From an uncultured Clostridia bacterium (GTDB lineage: Bacteria; Bacillota; Clostridia; Oscillospirales; Ruminococcaceae), in the NCBI GenBank assembly GCA_938014855.1, contig CALLQM010000390.1, forward strand, positions 1 to 5,754: a stretch of 5,754 nt of DNA, in the 5' to 3' direction. Positions 1 through 5,362 of this stretch are shown piece by piece. A model generated the notes under the pieces. The model did no database searches. It saw only the letters and a list, made by a program, of their open reading frames with translations, and was not told the DNA's origin. The first letter of the stretch is position 1. Every line of letters begins with the position of its first letter. The position numbers and the translations under genes were made by a program.

Positions 1-2
1 AT

Positions 3-200
3 GCAAGCATCGGTCATGCCTGCGGCCGCCTGAAGGAATCCTTTGTGCTTTTGGAGCAGATACGCACCATAGACCGCAGCAGGCTTCGGGAATATGTCGG
101 AAGGCTGGATGAACAGGAAATGAAAAAAATTGACGAGGCGCTGGCAATCAGCGTCGGACTGGCTCCGGCGCCTATTTTATCAGGGAGGGAAACGCCATGA
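3..200 (+). CDS. PemK/MazF-family toxin, C-terminal part (5' truncated by window edge)
   Basis: The frame is open from base 3 to a TGA at 198-200 and gives 65 residues. Its core, LLEQIRTIDRSRLREYVGRL followed by LDEQEMKKIDEALAISVGL, matches the usual end of PemK/MazF proteins: the EQIRTID strand, then a helix and an amphipathic C-terminal helix. Members of this family are about 110-130 residues and generally act as ribosome-independent, sequence-specific mRNA endoribonucleases in the cytoplasm, neutralised by a small antitoxin. The N-terminal half, including the catalytic Arg region, lies outside the window, so activity cannot be judged. No antitoxin is visible upstream; one may be further left. 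The stop codon overlaps the ATG of the next small gene (ATGA), so the two are probably co-translated. The family call is fairly secure. The partner and target are unknown. Confidence 0.82.
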   Translation, partial: ASIGHACGRLKESFVLLEQIRTIDRSRLREYVGRLDEQEMKKIDEALAISVGLAPAPILSGRETP

Positions 201-355
201 CAAACGCACAGGTATCCGATAATCTGATGTACGCTGCCGCCCTGCAGCAGCTCACACGTCTTGCGGCCGCCAAGAACATGACAGATCAGGAAATTGAAAG
301 GATTAAAAAAGACTTGGAACGCAGGCTGCGACCCACCATCATCGCACTATGCTGA
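197..355 (+). CDS. SHOCT-like small helical protein (52 aa)
   Basis: The ATG at 197 overlaps the toxin stop codon and has a good ribosome binding site, AGGGAGG at 182-188, eight bases upstream. The 52-residue product is almost wholly helical. Residues 28-46 (MTDQEIERIKKDLERRLRP) resemble a SHOCT motif, a short C-terminal helical motif with the pattern 'hT-x-E-E-h-x-x-h-K'. An alanine/leucine-rich helix (residues 10-26, with YAAALQQLTRLAAAKN) precedes it. There is no signal peptide or membrane segment. SHOCT motifs are thought to mediate oligomerisation or binding, and small stand-alone copies are common in clostridial mobile elements. The position directly behind a PemK/MazF toxin makes a toxin partner or modulator possible, but that is inference. 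The assignment is by motif shape only. Confidence 0.68.
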   Translation: MTNAQVSDNLMYAAALQQLTRLAAAKNMTDQEIERIKKDLERRLRPTIIALC

Positions 356-381
356 GTCGCGGAATTGTTTTCTGAATATTA

Positions 382-432
382 TCAACGATTCGGTAGCTAT
401 ATGCCGGGAGGTGTGGTAGTGTATGTCGTTGA
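382..432. repeat. 7-bp perfect inverted repeat in the spacer before the first recombinase
   Basis: TCAACGA at 382-388 is the exact reverse complement of TCGTTGA at 426-432. The arms lie 37 bases apart, and the right arm abuts the ribosome binding site AAAGGAGG (432-439) of the first recombinase. The rest of the 92-base spacer (356-447) shows no gene with a ribosome binding site, no clear -35/-10 pair and no terminator. The repeat could be an operator half-site pair, an RNA fold that influences the start, or chance, since a 7-base match in a spacer of this size is not rare. The span of about 50 bp is also the size of a serine-integrase att site, but symmetry does not continue inward. Confidence 0.3.
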
Positions 433-447
433 AAGGAGGGAAAAAAG

Positions 448-2028
448 ATGTATCAACCCAATTCAACATCGGCGGAAGCGCCTAAAATCACATTGATACA
501 GGCGCGAAAGCCGGAAACGGCAAAGCTCCGTGTGGCGGCATATGCCCGTGTGAGCAGTGATTCGGAGGATCAGCAGAACTCCTACATCGCACAGGTGGAT
601 TATTACACCCGGCATATCGCCGCACAGGAGAGCTGGGAACTGGCGGACATTTATGCCGACGAGGGCATCTCCGGCCTTGTGGCAAGCAAGCGGGATGAAT
701 TCAACCGGATGATTCAGGATTGCCGGGACGGAAAGATCGACCGCGTCCTCGTCAAATCCATATCCCGTTTCGCGAGAAACACCAAGGAATATATCCAGTA
801 TGTGCGGGAGCTTTTACGGCTGGGCATCTCCATCCACTTTGAAAAGGAGAACATCGACACCGGAAAAATGACGTCTGAGCAGATTGCCACCATCTACGGC
901 GCTTTTTCACAGATGGAGTCACAGAACCACTCAAACAATATGCGCATCAGCGTCCGCATCCGTATGGAAAAGGGCGATTACCTATCGCCGTCCGAGCCTT
1001 ACGGCTACAGGCTGGAGGGGCGCACCCTAATGATTATTCCCGAACAGGCCGAGGTGGTGCGCCGCATTTATGCCGCTTATCTCAGCGGTCAGGGAAAGGA
1101 TGACATCGCAGACGAGCTGAACAAAGCAGGCGTCCCCCGCACCAAAGGGCGAACCGTCTGGCACCCAAGTACGGTGGCGTACATCCTCACCAACATCGCC
1201 TACACCGGAGATATGATCTGGCAAAAGAGCTTTGCCACCAACGAAATCCCGTTCCGGCAGGTGCGCAACAAGGGTGAGAAACCGAAATACTTTGTAGAGA
1301 ACTGCCATGAGGCGATTATTTCCAAGGAGGACTTTCAGCGGGTGCAGGCGCTGATGGAAAGCCGACGGAGGCAGACAAACGGAACGGTTTCCTCCGCACT
1401 GCTGGCAAAGAAAATCCGCTGTGAAGGCTGCGGTACTCTGTTCCGCAGAAAAATCGTCAATGAAAAGGTCTACTGGACTTGCCGGAGGCATGACCGTGAT
1501 AAAGACCTTTGCCCCACCTCACAGATACCGGAGGAACAGATTGTCACGGCAATCCTCCGCATGTACCACAAGCTGAAACGGCATCGTGCGCAAATCCTGT
1601 CCCCGGTCTTAACCCAGCTGACCGAGCTTCGGGAAAAGGAGCTTCGCTCCAACCGCAGAATCAATGATATCGACAAAGAAATCGCCCAGCTCACCGAGCA
1701 GAATCTCGTTCTTGTTCGACTCAAGTCGAAAGGATACGTAGATTCTGCTCTTTATTTATCCCAAACCGGCGAAATTGACTTTAAGCTTCGGGAGCTGCGC
1801 CGTCAACGCCGCCGTATTATGGAGGCCAACGGCGAGGACAGTCAGATCAAAGCGACCCAAGCCATGCTGGATTATCTGGAGGACAGTCCCGAATATTTAG
1901 AGGCACTCACGGAGGAAGTGTTTGAAACGCTGGTGGAGAGCGTCTTCATCTCTTCGGAAACCGAGATGAATCTCAATCTCTACAACGGTCTGATGCTGAA
2001 AGAAACCATGGAAAGGACGGTGCGGTAA
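448..2028 (+). CDS. Large serine recombinase (site-specific integrase), first of three
   Basis: This 526-residue protein belongs to the large serine recombinase family, which cuts two att sites through a phosphoserine DNA link and rejoins them. The catalytic domain spans about residues 28-170: nucleophile motif Y32-A-R34-V-S36, a conserved Arg at 82 (KRDEF) and the pair R107/R110 in SISRFARN, matching gamma-delta resolvase Ser10, Arg45, Arg68 and Arg71. The Recombinase DNA-binding domain follows from PYGY (184-187) to about 300. A zinc ribbon uses C325, C328, C345 and C355, and a coiled coil rich in Leu, Glu and Arg runs from about 390 to 460 before a beta-rich tail. All key residues are present and the length is normal, so it should be active. 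The start is ATG with AAAGGAGG eight bases upstream. One base separates its stop from the next gene. The target site and the direction it catalyses are not readable from the sequence. Confidence 0.95.
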   Translation: MYQPNSTSAEAPKITLIQARKPETAKLRVAAYARVSSDSEDQQNSYIAQVDYYTRHIAAQESWELADIYADEGISGLVASKRDEFNRMIQDCRDGKIDRVLVKSISRFARNTKEYIQYVRELLRLGISIHFEKENIDTGKMTSEQIATIYGAFSQMESQNHSNNMRISVRIRMEKGDYLSPSEPYGYRLEGRTLMIIPEQAEVVRRIYAAYLSGQGKDDIADELNKAGVPRTKGRTVWHPSTVAYILTNIAYTGDMIWQKSFATNEIPFRQVRNKGEKPKYFVENCHEAIISKEDFQRVQALMESRRRQTNGTVSSALLAKKIRCEGCGTLFRRKIVNEKVYWTCRRHDRDKDLCPTSQIPEEQIVTAILRMYHKLKRHRAQILSPVLTQLTELREKELRSNRRINDIDKEIAQLTEQNLVLVRLKSKGYVDSALYLSQTGEIDFKLRELRRQRRRIMEANGEDSQIKATQAMLDYLEDSPEYLEALTEEVFETLVESVFISSETEMNLNLYNGLMLKETMERTVR

Positions 2029-2029
2029 T

Positions 2030-2917
2030 ATGGCATGGCAGAGAAAAATCCCCTTCGGGTACACCATGAAAAAGGGAGAGATACAATGCAGCCCCACAGA
2101 ATCGGCGGCGGTCAAAGAAATTTTCAGACTTTATGCGGACGGCATGGCCTACAGCAAAATTGCCGCTGAAATGATGCGCCGGGGGCTTCGTTACCACAGC
2201 CACACGGCTGAATGGAACAAGCACATGGTTAAGCGCATCCTCGAAAACGAACGCTATCTTGGGGAAAAGGAATATCCCCCCATCCTTGAGCCGGAAGACT
2301 TTTTGCGTGCCCAGCTTGTCCGGGGAGAAAAGAATACCTATACCCCCTGCCCGGATTACATCAGACCCATCCGTGAAAAGGCGGTCTGCGGCGTGTGCGG
2401 CGGCAGGATGCTCCGCGATACCAGAGCTGGGGGAAAGCCCCGCTGGTACTGCGAAAAGGAGGGCTGTACCAACCGCCGTTACATAGAGGACGAGGACATC
2501 CGCACAGCCCTATCCGAAAGGCTGAATGTGCTGGCGCAGAACCCGAACCTCTTAGACTGGCTCCTGCCGCAGAATACAAATGAATCGACGCTGGAGGCGG
2601 TACGCATCCGAAACGAGGTCATCCGGGAACTGAACAAAGCCGAGCCGGGTGCGGAATATACCAAAATGCTGATACTGGCCTGTGCCGCCGAGCAATACAG
2701 CGGACTGCCTGATTCTATGCCTTATGATCAGATGCAGAGACTGAAGGAAAAAATCCTCACACAATCTATCAATGAGGAACTTCTCAGAGAGCTTTTCACA
2801 ACCGCAGTGCAGGAAATCCAATTTACCGCCCACGGCGGTCTCCGCTTGCGGCTCATCAACGGAAAATCCCTTGAAGCAGATGGAAAGGAGGATGCAAAGT
2901 GCCCGAAAGCGCAGTGA
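2030..2917 (+). CDS. Serine recombinase-like protein without catalytic domain (middle of three)
   Basis: The 295-residue product begins at the position where a large serine recombinase leaves its catalytic domain. IPFGYTMKKGEI (residues 7-18) corresponds to the PYGYRLEGRT segment of the first gene. The Recombinase domain covers about residues 5-100, with helices ESAAVKEIFRLYADG and MVKRILENERYLG. A zinc ribbon follows with C120, C123, C141 and C146, then a shortened helical region (about 185-265) and the beta-rich tail (TAVQEIQFTAHGGLRLRL) shared with both neighbours. There is no YxRxS serine motif and no catalytic Arg cluster, so it cannot cut DNA by the family mechanism. It should still bind DNA and perhaps its partners. 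The frame is intact, which argues against simple decay. Its ATG lies one base after the previous stop (TAATATG), with only a distant AAAGGA (2012-2017), so translation probably depends on re-initiation. Its role, such as accessory subunit or directionality factor, is inference. Confidence 0.88.
   Translation: MAWQRKIPFGYTMKKGEIQCSPTESAAVKEIFRLYADGMAYSKIAAEMMRRGLRYHSHTAEWNKHMVKRILENERYLGEKEYPPILEPEDFLRAQLVRGEKNTYTPCPDYIRPIREKAVCGVCGGRMLRDTRAGGKPRWYCEKEGCTNRRYIEDEDIRTALSERLNVLAQNPNLLDWLLPQNTNESTLEAVRIRNEVIRELNKAEPGAEYTKMLILACAAEQYSGLPDSMPYDQMQRLKEKILTQSINEELLRELFTTAVQEIQFTAHGGLRLRLINGKSLEADGKEDAKCPKAQ
2884..2891 (+). promoter_or_regulatory. Ribosome binding site fixing the GTG start at 2899
   Basis: AAAGGAGG lies inside the end of the middle recombinase gene, seven bases before GTG at 2899-2901. 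No in-frame ATG sits at a comparable distance, so the GTG is taken as the start of the third recombinase. The placement creates a 19-base overlap with the middle gene. Confidence 0.8.
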
Positions 2918-4518
2918 GAAAAGTCACGGTGATTCCCGCAGATCCCAAGCACAACCAGAAAGATATCCGCAAACAGCGCCTGCGGGTAGCGCCCTACTGC
3001 CGCGTTTCCACCAACTCCGAGGAACAGCTTGACAGCTATCAGGCACAGATTGAATATTACACCGAAAAAATCGCCGCCCAGCAAGAGTGGACCATGGTGG
3101 ATATGTTCGCGGACGAGGGCAAAACCGCAACCTCTACCAAAAAGCGCAAGGATTTCCTGCGGATGATCAAAGCCTGCGAAAAGGGCAAGGTGGATCTGAT
3201 TATCACCAAATCGGTGTCCCGGTTCTGCCGGAATACACTGGACGGTCTGGATTATGTCCGCAGGCTTAAGCGGATGGGCGTGGGTGTTTTCTTTGAAAAG
3301 GAAAATGTCAACACCCTCTACATGGACAATGAGATGATCCTAACCTTTATGATGAGCCAGGCACAGGCCGAGAGCGAATCCATGAGCGGCAACATCCGCT
3401 GGGGACACCGCAAAAATTTCAAGGACGGCAAGGTTTACTTTCACTATGCCGGATTTTTAGGCTATCGCAGAGGCGAGAACGATCTGCCTGAAATCGACCC
3501 GGAGGAAGCGGAAATCGTCCGCAGGATTTTTTCACGGTATCTGATTGGGCACAGCGTAGCCAAAATCATCGCAGACCTTGAGGCGGACGGCATCAAAACG
3601 GCGCGGGGGCATAAAAAGTGGAATGACGGCGTGATACGGGGGATGCTTCGAAACGAAAAATACATGGGGGACGCTCTGCTCCAGAAAACCTACATCGCAG
3701 ACCTTTTCACCCGCCAGACCAAGAAAAACACCGGTGAGCTCCCCCAATACTACGTGGAGAACAGTCATCCCGCCATCATCGACCGGCTGACCTTTCAGCG
3801 GGTGCAGGAGGAAATGGCACGGCGATCCAGCCTGAAAAAAGTCAGTACAGCCGCCAAAACCGAGCTTGCCAAATACAGCGGCAAATATGTGCTGACCGAG
3901 CTGTTATCCTGCGGGAACTGCGGCAGCCCTTACCGCAGGGTGACATGGACCAGACCGGAGGGTAAAAAAATTGTCTGGCGGTGCATCAACCGTCTGGAGA
4001 ACGGTAAAAAGTTCTGCAAGGATGCCCCTACGCTGGAGGAAAGCCGGATTCACACTGCGGTGGTCAGTGCCATGAACGAAATGTTCAGCCAAAAGACCTT
4101 GAAAGCGATTCTGCAGGACAGCATCCGAACAGCCCTTTTGCCGGAGAACGGCGAAACCAGCCTCGCAGCCATCGACAGCAGGCTGTCCCAACTGCGGGAA
4201 CAGCAGTACAGGCTTCTCCAGCTTGCTGCCGCCGTGGGAGCGGATTCCACCCAATACGATGAGGAACTGAAAAAGGTCAGTATGGAATTCTCCGCACTGG
4301 TGGCCAAACGGAGCGAGCTGGAGAAAAATCGGCAGGATACCGAACAGGCGGATGAACGGGCGGAGCAGCTGGCCGCCGAGTTGGAAGCAGTGGACACCGG
4401 CATCGCCACCTTTGACGAGGTCACGGTGCGGCAGTTGATCAGTGCCATCACGGTACTCAGCGAAGAAAAACTGCTCATCCGTTTCAAGGACGGAACGGAG
4501 ATTGAGCAGATTATATAA
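2899..4518 (+). CDS. Large serine recombinase (site-specific integrase), third of three
   Basis: This 539-residue protein is a second complete large serine recombinase, clearly diverged from the first. The catalytic motif is Y33-C-R35-V-S37, with Arg83 (KKRKDF) and R108/R111 in SVSRFCRN. The Recombinase domain runs from about FLGY (186-189) to 305. The zinc ribbon uses C338, C341, C362 and C373, and a long Glu/Gln/Leu-rich coiled coil covers about 422-497, longer than in the first gene. The tail VRQLISAITVL..LLIRFKDG is the same beta-rich end seen in all three. Translation starts at a GTG with AAAGGAGG seven bases upstream and overlaps the middle gene by 19 bases, so the block is probably one operon with coupled translation. 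All catalytic residues are present. It may work with the first recombinase, act on another site, or catalyse the opposite direction; the sequence does not decide. Confidence 0.95.
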   Translation: MPESAVRKVTVIPADPKHNQKDIRKQRLRVAPYCRVSTNSEEQLDSYQAQIEYYTEKIAAQQEWTMVDMFADEGKTATSTKKRKDFLRMIKACEKGKVDLIITKSVSRFCRNTLDGLDYVRRLKRMGVGVFFEKENVNTLYMDNEMILTFMMSQAQAESESMSGNIRWGHRKNFKDGKVYFHYAGFLGYRRGENDLPEIDPEEAEIVRRIFSRYLIGHSVAKIIADLEADGIKTARGHKKWNDGVIRGMLRNEKYMGDALLQKTYIADLFTRQTKKNTGELPQYYVENSHPAIIDRLTFQRVQEEMARRSSLKKVSTAAKTELAKYSGKYVLTELLSCGNCGSPYRRVTWTRPEGKKIVWRCINRLENGKKFCKDAPTLEESRIHTAVVSAMNEMFSQKTLKAILQDSIRTALLPENGETSLAAIDSRLSQLREQQYRLLQLAAAVGADSTQYDEELKKVSMEFSALVAKRSELEKNRQDTEQADERAEQLAAELEAVDTGIATFDEVTVRQLISAITVLSEEKLLIRFKDGTEIEQII

Positions 4519-4528
4519 GGGCAACGGC

Positions 4529-4561
4529 AATCAGGTGCGGGGAAATATCACGCGCCTGATT
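4529..4561 (+). terminator. Hairpin after the recombinase block; weak intrinsic terminator or leader structure
   Basis: AATCAGGTGCG (4529-4539) pairs with CGCGCCTGATT (4551-4561) over 11 base pairs, one of them a G-U wobble (4536 with 4554), around an 11-base loop. The wobble would be an A-C mismatch in minus-strand RNA, so the fold favours plus-strand RNA. TTTCTATATT follows, a broken U-tract, so termination would be partial. It sits 10 bases after the third recombinase stop and about 50 bases before the DUF4314 start. The remainder of the 92-base spacer holds the next ribosome binding site and no convincing promoter. Confidence 0.5.
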
Positions 4562-4597
4562 TTCTATATTGCATGGAACTGGCAGAAAATTTGAATC

Positions 4598-4603
4598 AGG
4601 AGG
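4598..4603 (+). promoter_or_regulatory. Ribosome binding site of the DUF4314 gene, overlapping a possible sequestering sequence
   Basis: AGGAGG ends seven bases before ATG 4611, which fixes that start. An in-frame ATG at 4605 is too close, and a TTG at 4569 has no ribosome binding site. The bases AATCAGG at 4594-4600 overlap this site and repeat the left arm of the upstream hairpin, so CCTGATT (4555-4561) could pair with them and hide part of the site. Confidence 0.6.
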
Positions 4604-4610
4604 AATGAAA

Positions 4611-4892
4611 ATGTTTTTTGATTACCAAAAAGCACAGCGGATGAAGGAGCGGTATCCCAGCGGAACCCGTATCCGCCTGAACAGCATGGAGGACCCATAC
4701 GCCCCCATTGCGCCGGGTACGGAAGGGACGGTAAATTTTGTGGATGACATCGGCACGCTTCACTGCACCTTTGACAATGGACGCACCCTCGGTGTCGTTC
4801 CCGGCGAGGACGGCTTCTCAGTGCTTTCACGTCCGGCACCGTCTGAGCCGGAGGAAAGTCCTACTCAGCAGTTCGGCATGAAAATGGAATGA
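4611..4892 (+). CDS. DUF4314 domain protein (93 aa)
   Basis: Residues 17-72 match the DUF4314 pattern: SGTRIRLNSMEDPYAPIAPG, then TEGTVNFVDDIGTLHCTFDNG, then LGVVPGEDGFSVL. These give the short beta-strands and Gly turns of a small SH3-like barrel. A basic helix (residues 5-14, YQKAQRMKER) precedes it, and a Pro/Glu-rich flexible tail (about 74-93) ends the protein. No signal peptide or membrane segment is present. The biochemical function of this family is unknown; it is common in conjugative elements and phages of Firmicutes. The gene follows the recombinase block after a structured 92-base spacer, and its stop lies just before the next gene's ribosome binding site, so those two are probably co-expressed. 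The family call is confident, but no role can be assigned. Confidence 0.85.
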   Translation: MFFDYQKAQRMKERYPSGTRIRLNSMEDPYAPIAPGTEGTVNFVDDIGTLHCTFDNGRTLGVVPGEDGFSVLSRPAPSEPEESPTQQFGMKME

Positions 4893-4899
4893 AGGGAGG
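4893..4899 (+). promoter_or_regulatory. Ribosome binding site fixing the GTG start at 4907
   Basis: AGGGAGG lies just after the DUF4314 stop and seven bases before GTG 4907. An in-frame ATG at 4889 overlaps the DUF4314 stop as ATGA but has no ribosome binding site before it and would put this sequence inside the coding region, so GTG is preferred. Confidence 0.7.
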
Positions 4900-4906
4900 C
4901 CATACC

Positions 4907-5278
4907 GTGAAACGAATTACGACAGATGAGCTTCGCGCCATGACAGACCGTGAAGGATTGATTCTTCAAGGCTGCGGCGGGGAGCTTTCAGAATGGGTAA
5001 ATGGTATTAACGAGCTGCTGACACAGGAAGGTATCCTGCAAAACGGCGATACCTTCAAGGAGGTTTTCGCTTTTGAGCATGACGGCTGCACCAATCTGCT
5101 GTTTTCCATGGAAAATGTGGATTTGCATATGGGAAAGCTCGCCATATGGCGTTTGCAGTCACACAGTGCCTTCGGCGGCACTTGGCTGAGTGATTATCTT
5201 CCCAACCGGCTGGGCGTTCATATGGATGAAGCAACTGCACAACAAGACGGCGGCCTTGAAATGAAACAAAGCTACTAA
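4907..5278 (+). CDS. Conserved uncharacterised protein of Firmicute mobile elements (123 aa)
   Basis: The product begins MKRITTDELRAMTDREGLIL and is an acidic, soluble protein without signal peptide or membrane segment. Visible blocks are LQGCGGELSEWVNGINELL (a turn followed by an amphipathic helix), a strand around FEHDGCTNLLFSMENVDL, then GKLAIWRLQSHSAFGGTWLS and DYLPNRLG. The pattern resembles small proteins I recall from clostridial conjugative elements, possibly the DUF6329 group, but this cannot be verified here. I see no catalytic motif I recognise. The GTG start is chosen for its ribosome binding site; a start at ATG 4889 would add six residues. The gap to the DUF4314 gene is 14 bases, which suggests a two-gene unit. 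The last residues, after NRLGVHMD, are low in conserved features and look flexible. The gene is probably real, but its function is unknown. Confidence 0.8.
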   Translation: MKRITTDELRAMTDREGLILQGCGGELSEWVNGINELLTQEGILQNGDTFKEVFAFEHDGCTNLLFSMENVDLHMGKLAIWRLQSHSAFGGTWLSDYLPNRLGVHMDEATAQQDGGLEMKQSY

Positions 5279-5295
5279 CAATTCCAAGCATTTCA

Positions 5296-5317
5296 CCGGT
5301 GGAGCTTGCTCTGCCGG
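5296..5317 (+). other. Plus-strand hairpin in the spacer before the DUF1016 gene
   Basis: CCGGTGGAG and CTCTGCCGG pair around a CTTG loop to give nine base pairs, including two adjacent G-U wobbles. In minus-strand RNA these would be A-C mismatches, so the fold is better in plus-strand RNA. No U-tract follows (GGTACATAAAAAAA), so it is not a plus-strand terminator. It could protect the upstream mRNA end or be part of a leader. Confidence 0.4.
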
Positions 5318-5323
5318 GTACAT

Positions 5324-5347
5324 AAAAAAACAGGCTCCCACGGAGCC
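5324..5347 (-). terminator. Intrinsic terminator reading on the minus strand
   Basis: GGCTCC (5333-5338) and GGAGCC (5342-5347) form a perfect six-base-pair stem with a three-base loop. A run of seven A lies two bases to its left (5324-5330). Read on the minus strand, this is a GC-rich hairpin followed by TG and seven T, the canonical form of a Rho-independent terminator. No minus-strand gene is visible in the 400 bases to its right, so it may stop antisense transcription or a convergent transcript from beyond the window. In plus-strand RNA the same stem ends two bases before the ribosome binding site of the next gene. Confidence 0.6.
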
Positions 5348-5362
5348 GGAAAGGAGAAGTCT

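Noticed and set aside
21..271. Direct repeat TGCGGCCGCC at 21-30 and 262-271 (two NotI-type sites).
   Set aside because: The copies lie in two different genes, in unrelated codon contexts and with different flanks; a GC-rich palindromic coincidence.
377..382. TATTAT as a -10 element for a promoter before the first recombinase.
   Set aside because: No acceptable -35 lies 16-18 bases upstream; the matches there (GAGTCG and shifts) are poor.
356..493. Open frame of 46 codons directly after the SHOCT-like gene's TGA, in the same frame, suggesting stop read-through or an extended gene.
   Set aside because: It has no ribosome binding site of its own, becomes highly basic and runs into the first recombinase in another frame. 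An open run of this length is not rare by chance, and the SHOCT-like motif is already complete before the stop.
510..521. GCCG-GAAA-CGGC mini-hairpin with a GNRA-type loop early in the first recombinase gene.
   Set aside because: Only four base pairs within coding sequence; expected by chance and without any partner element.
3904..4530. Long minus-strand open frame (208 codons) opposite the end of the third recombinase.
   Set aside because: It mirrors a clearly coding plus-strand gene, has no recognisable domain, and its start lies in the hairpin region without a good ribosome binding site.
4565..4570. TATATT as a -10 element between the recombinase block and DUF4314.
   Set aside because: The -35 position falls in the hairpin loop with no resemblance to TTGACA. 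The bases are better explained as the tail of the hairpin.
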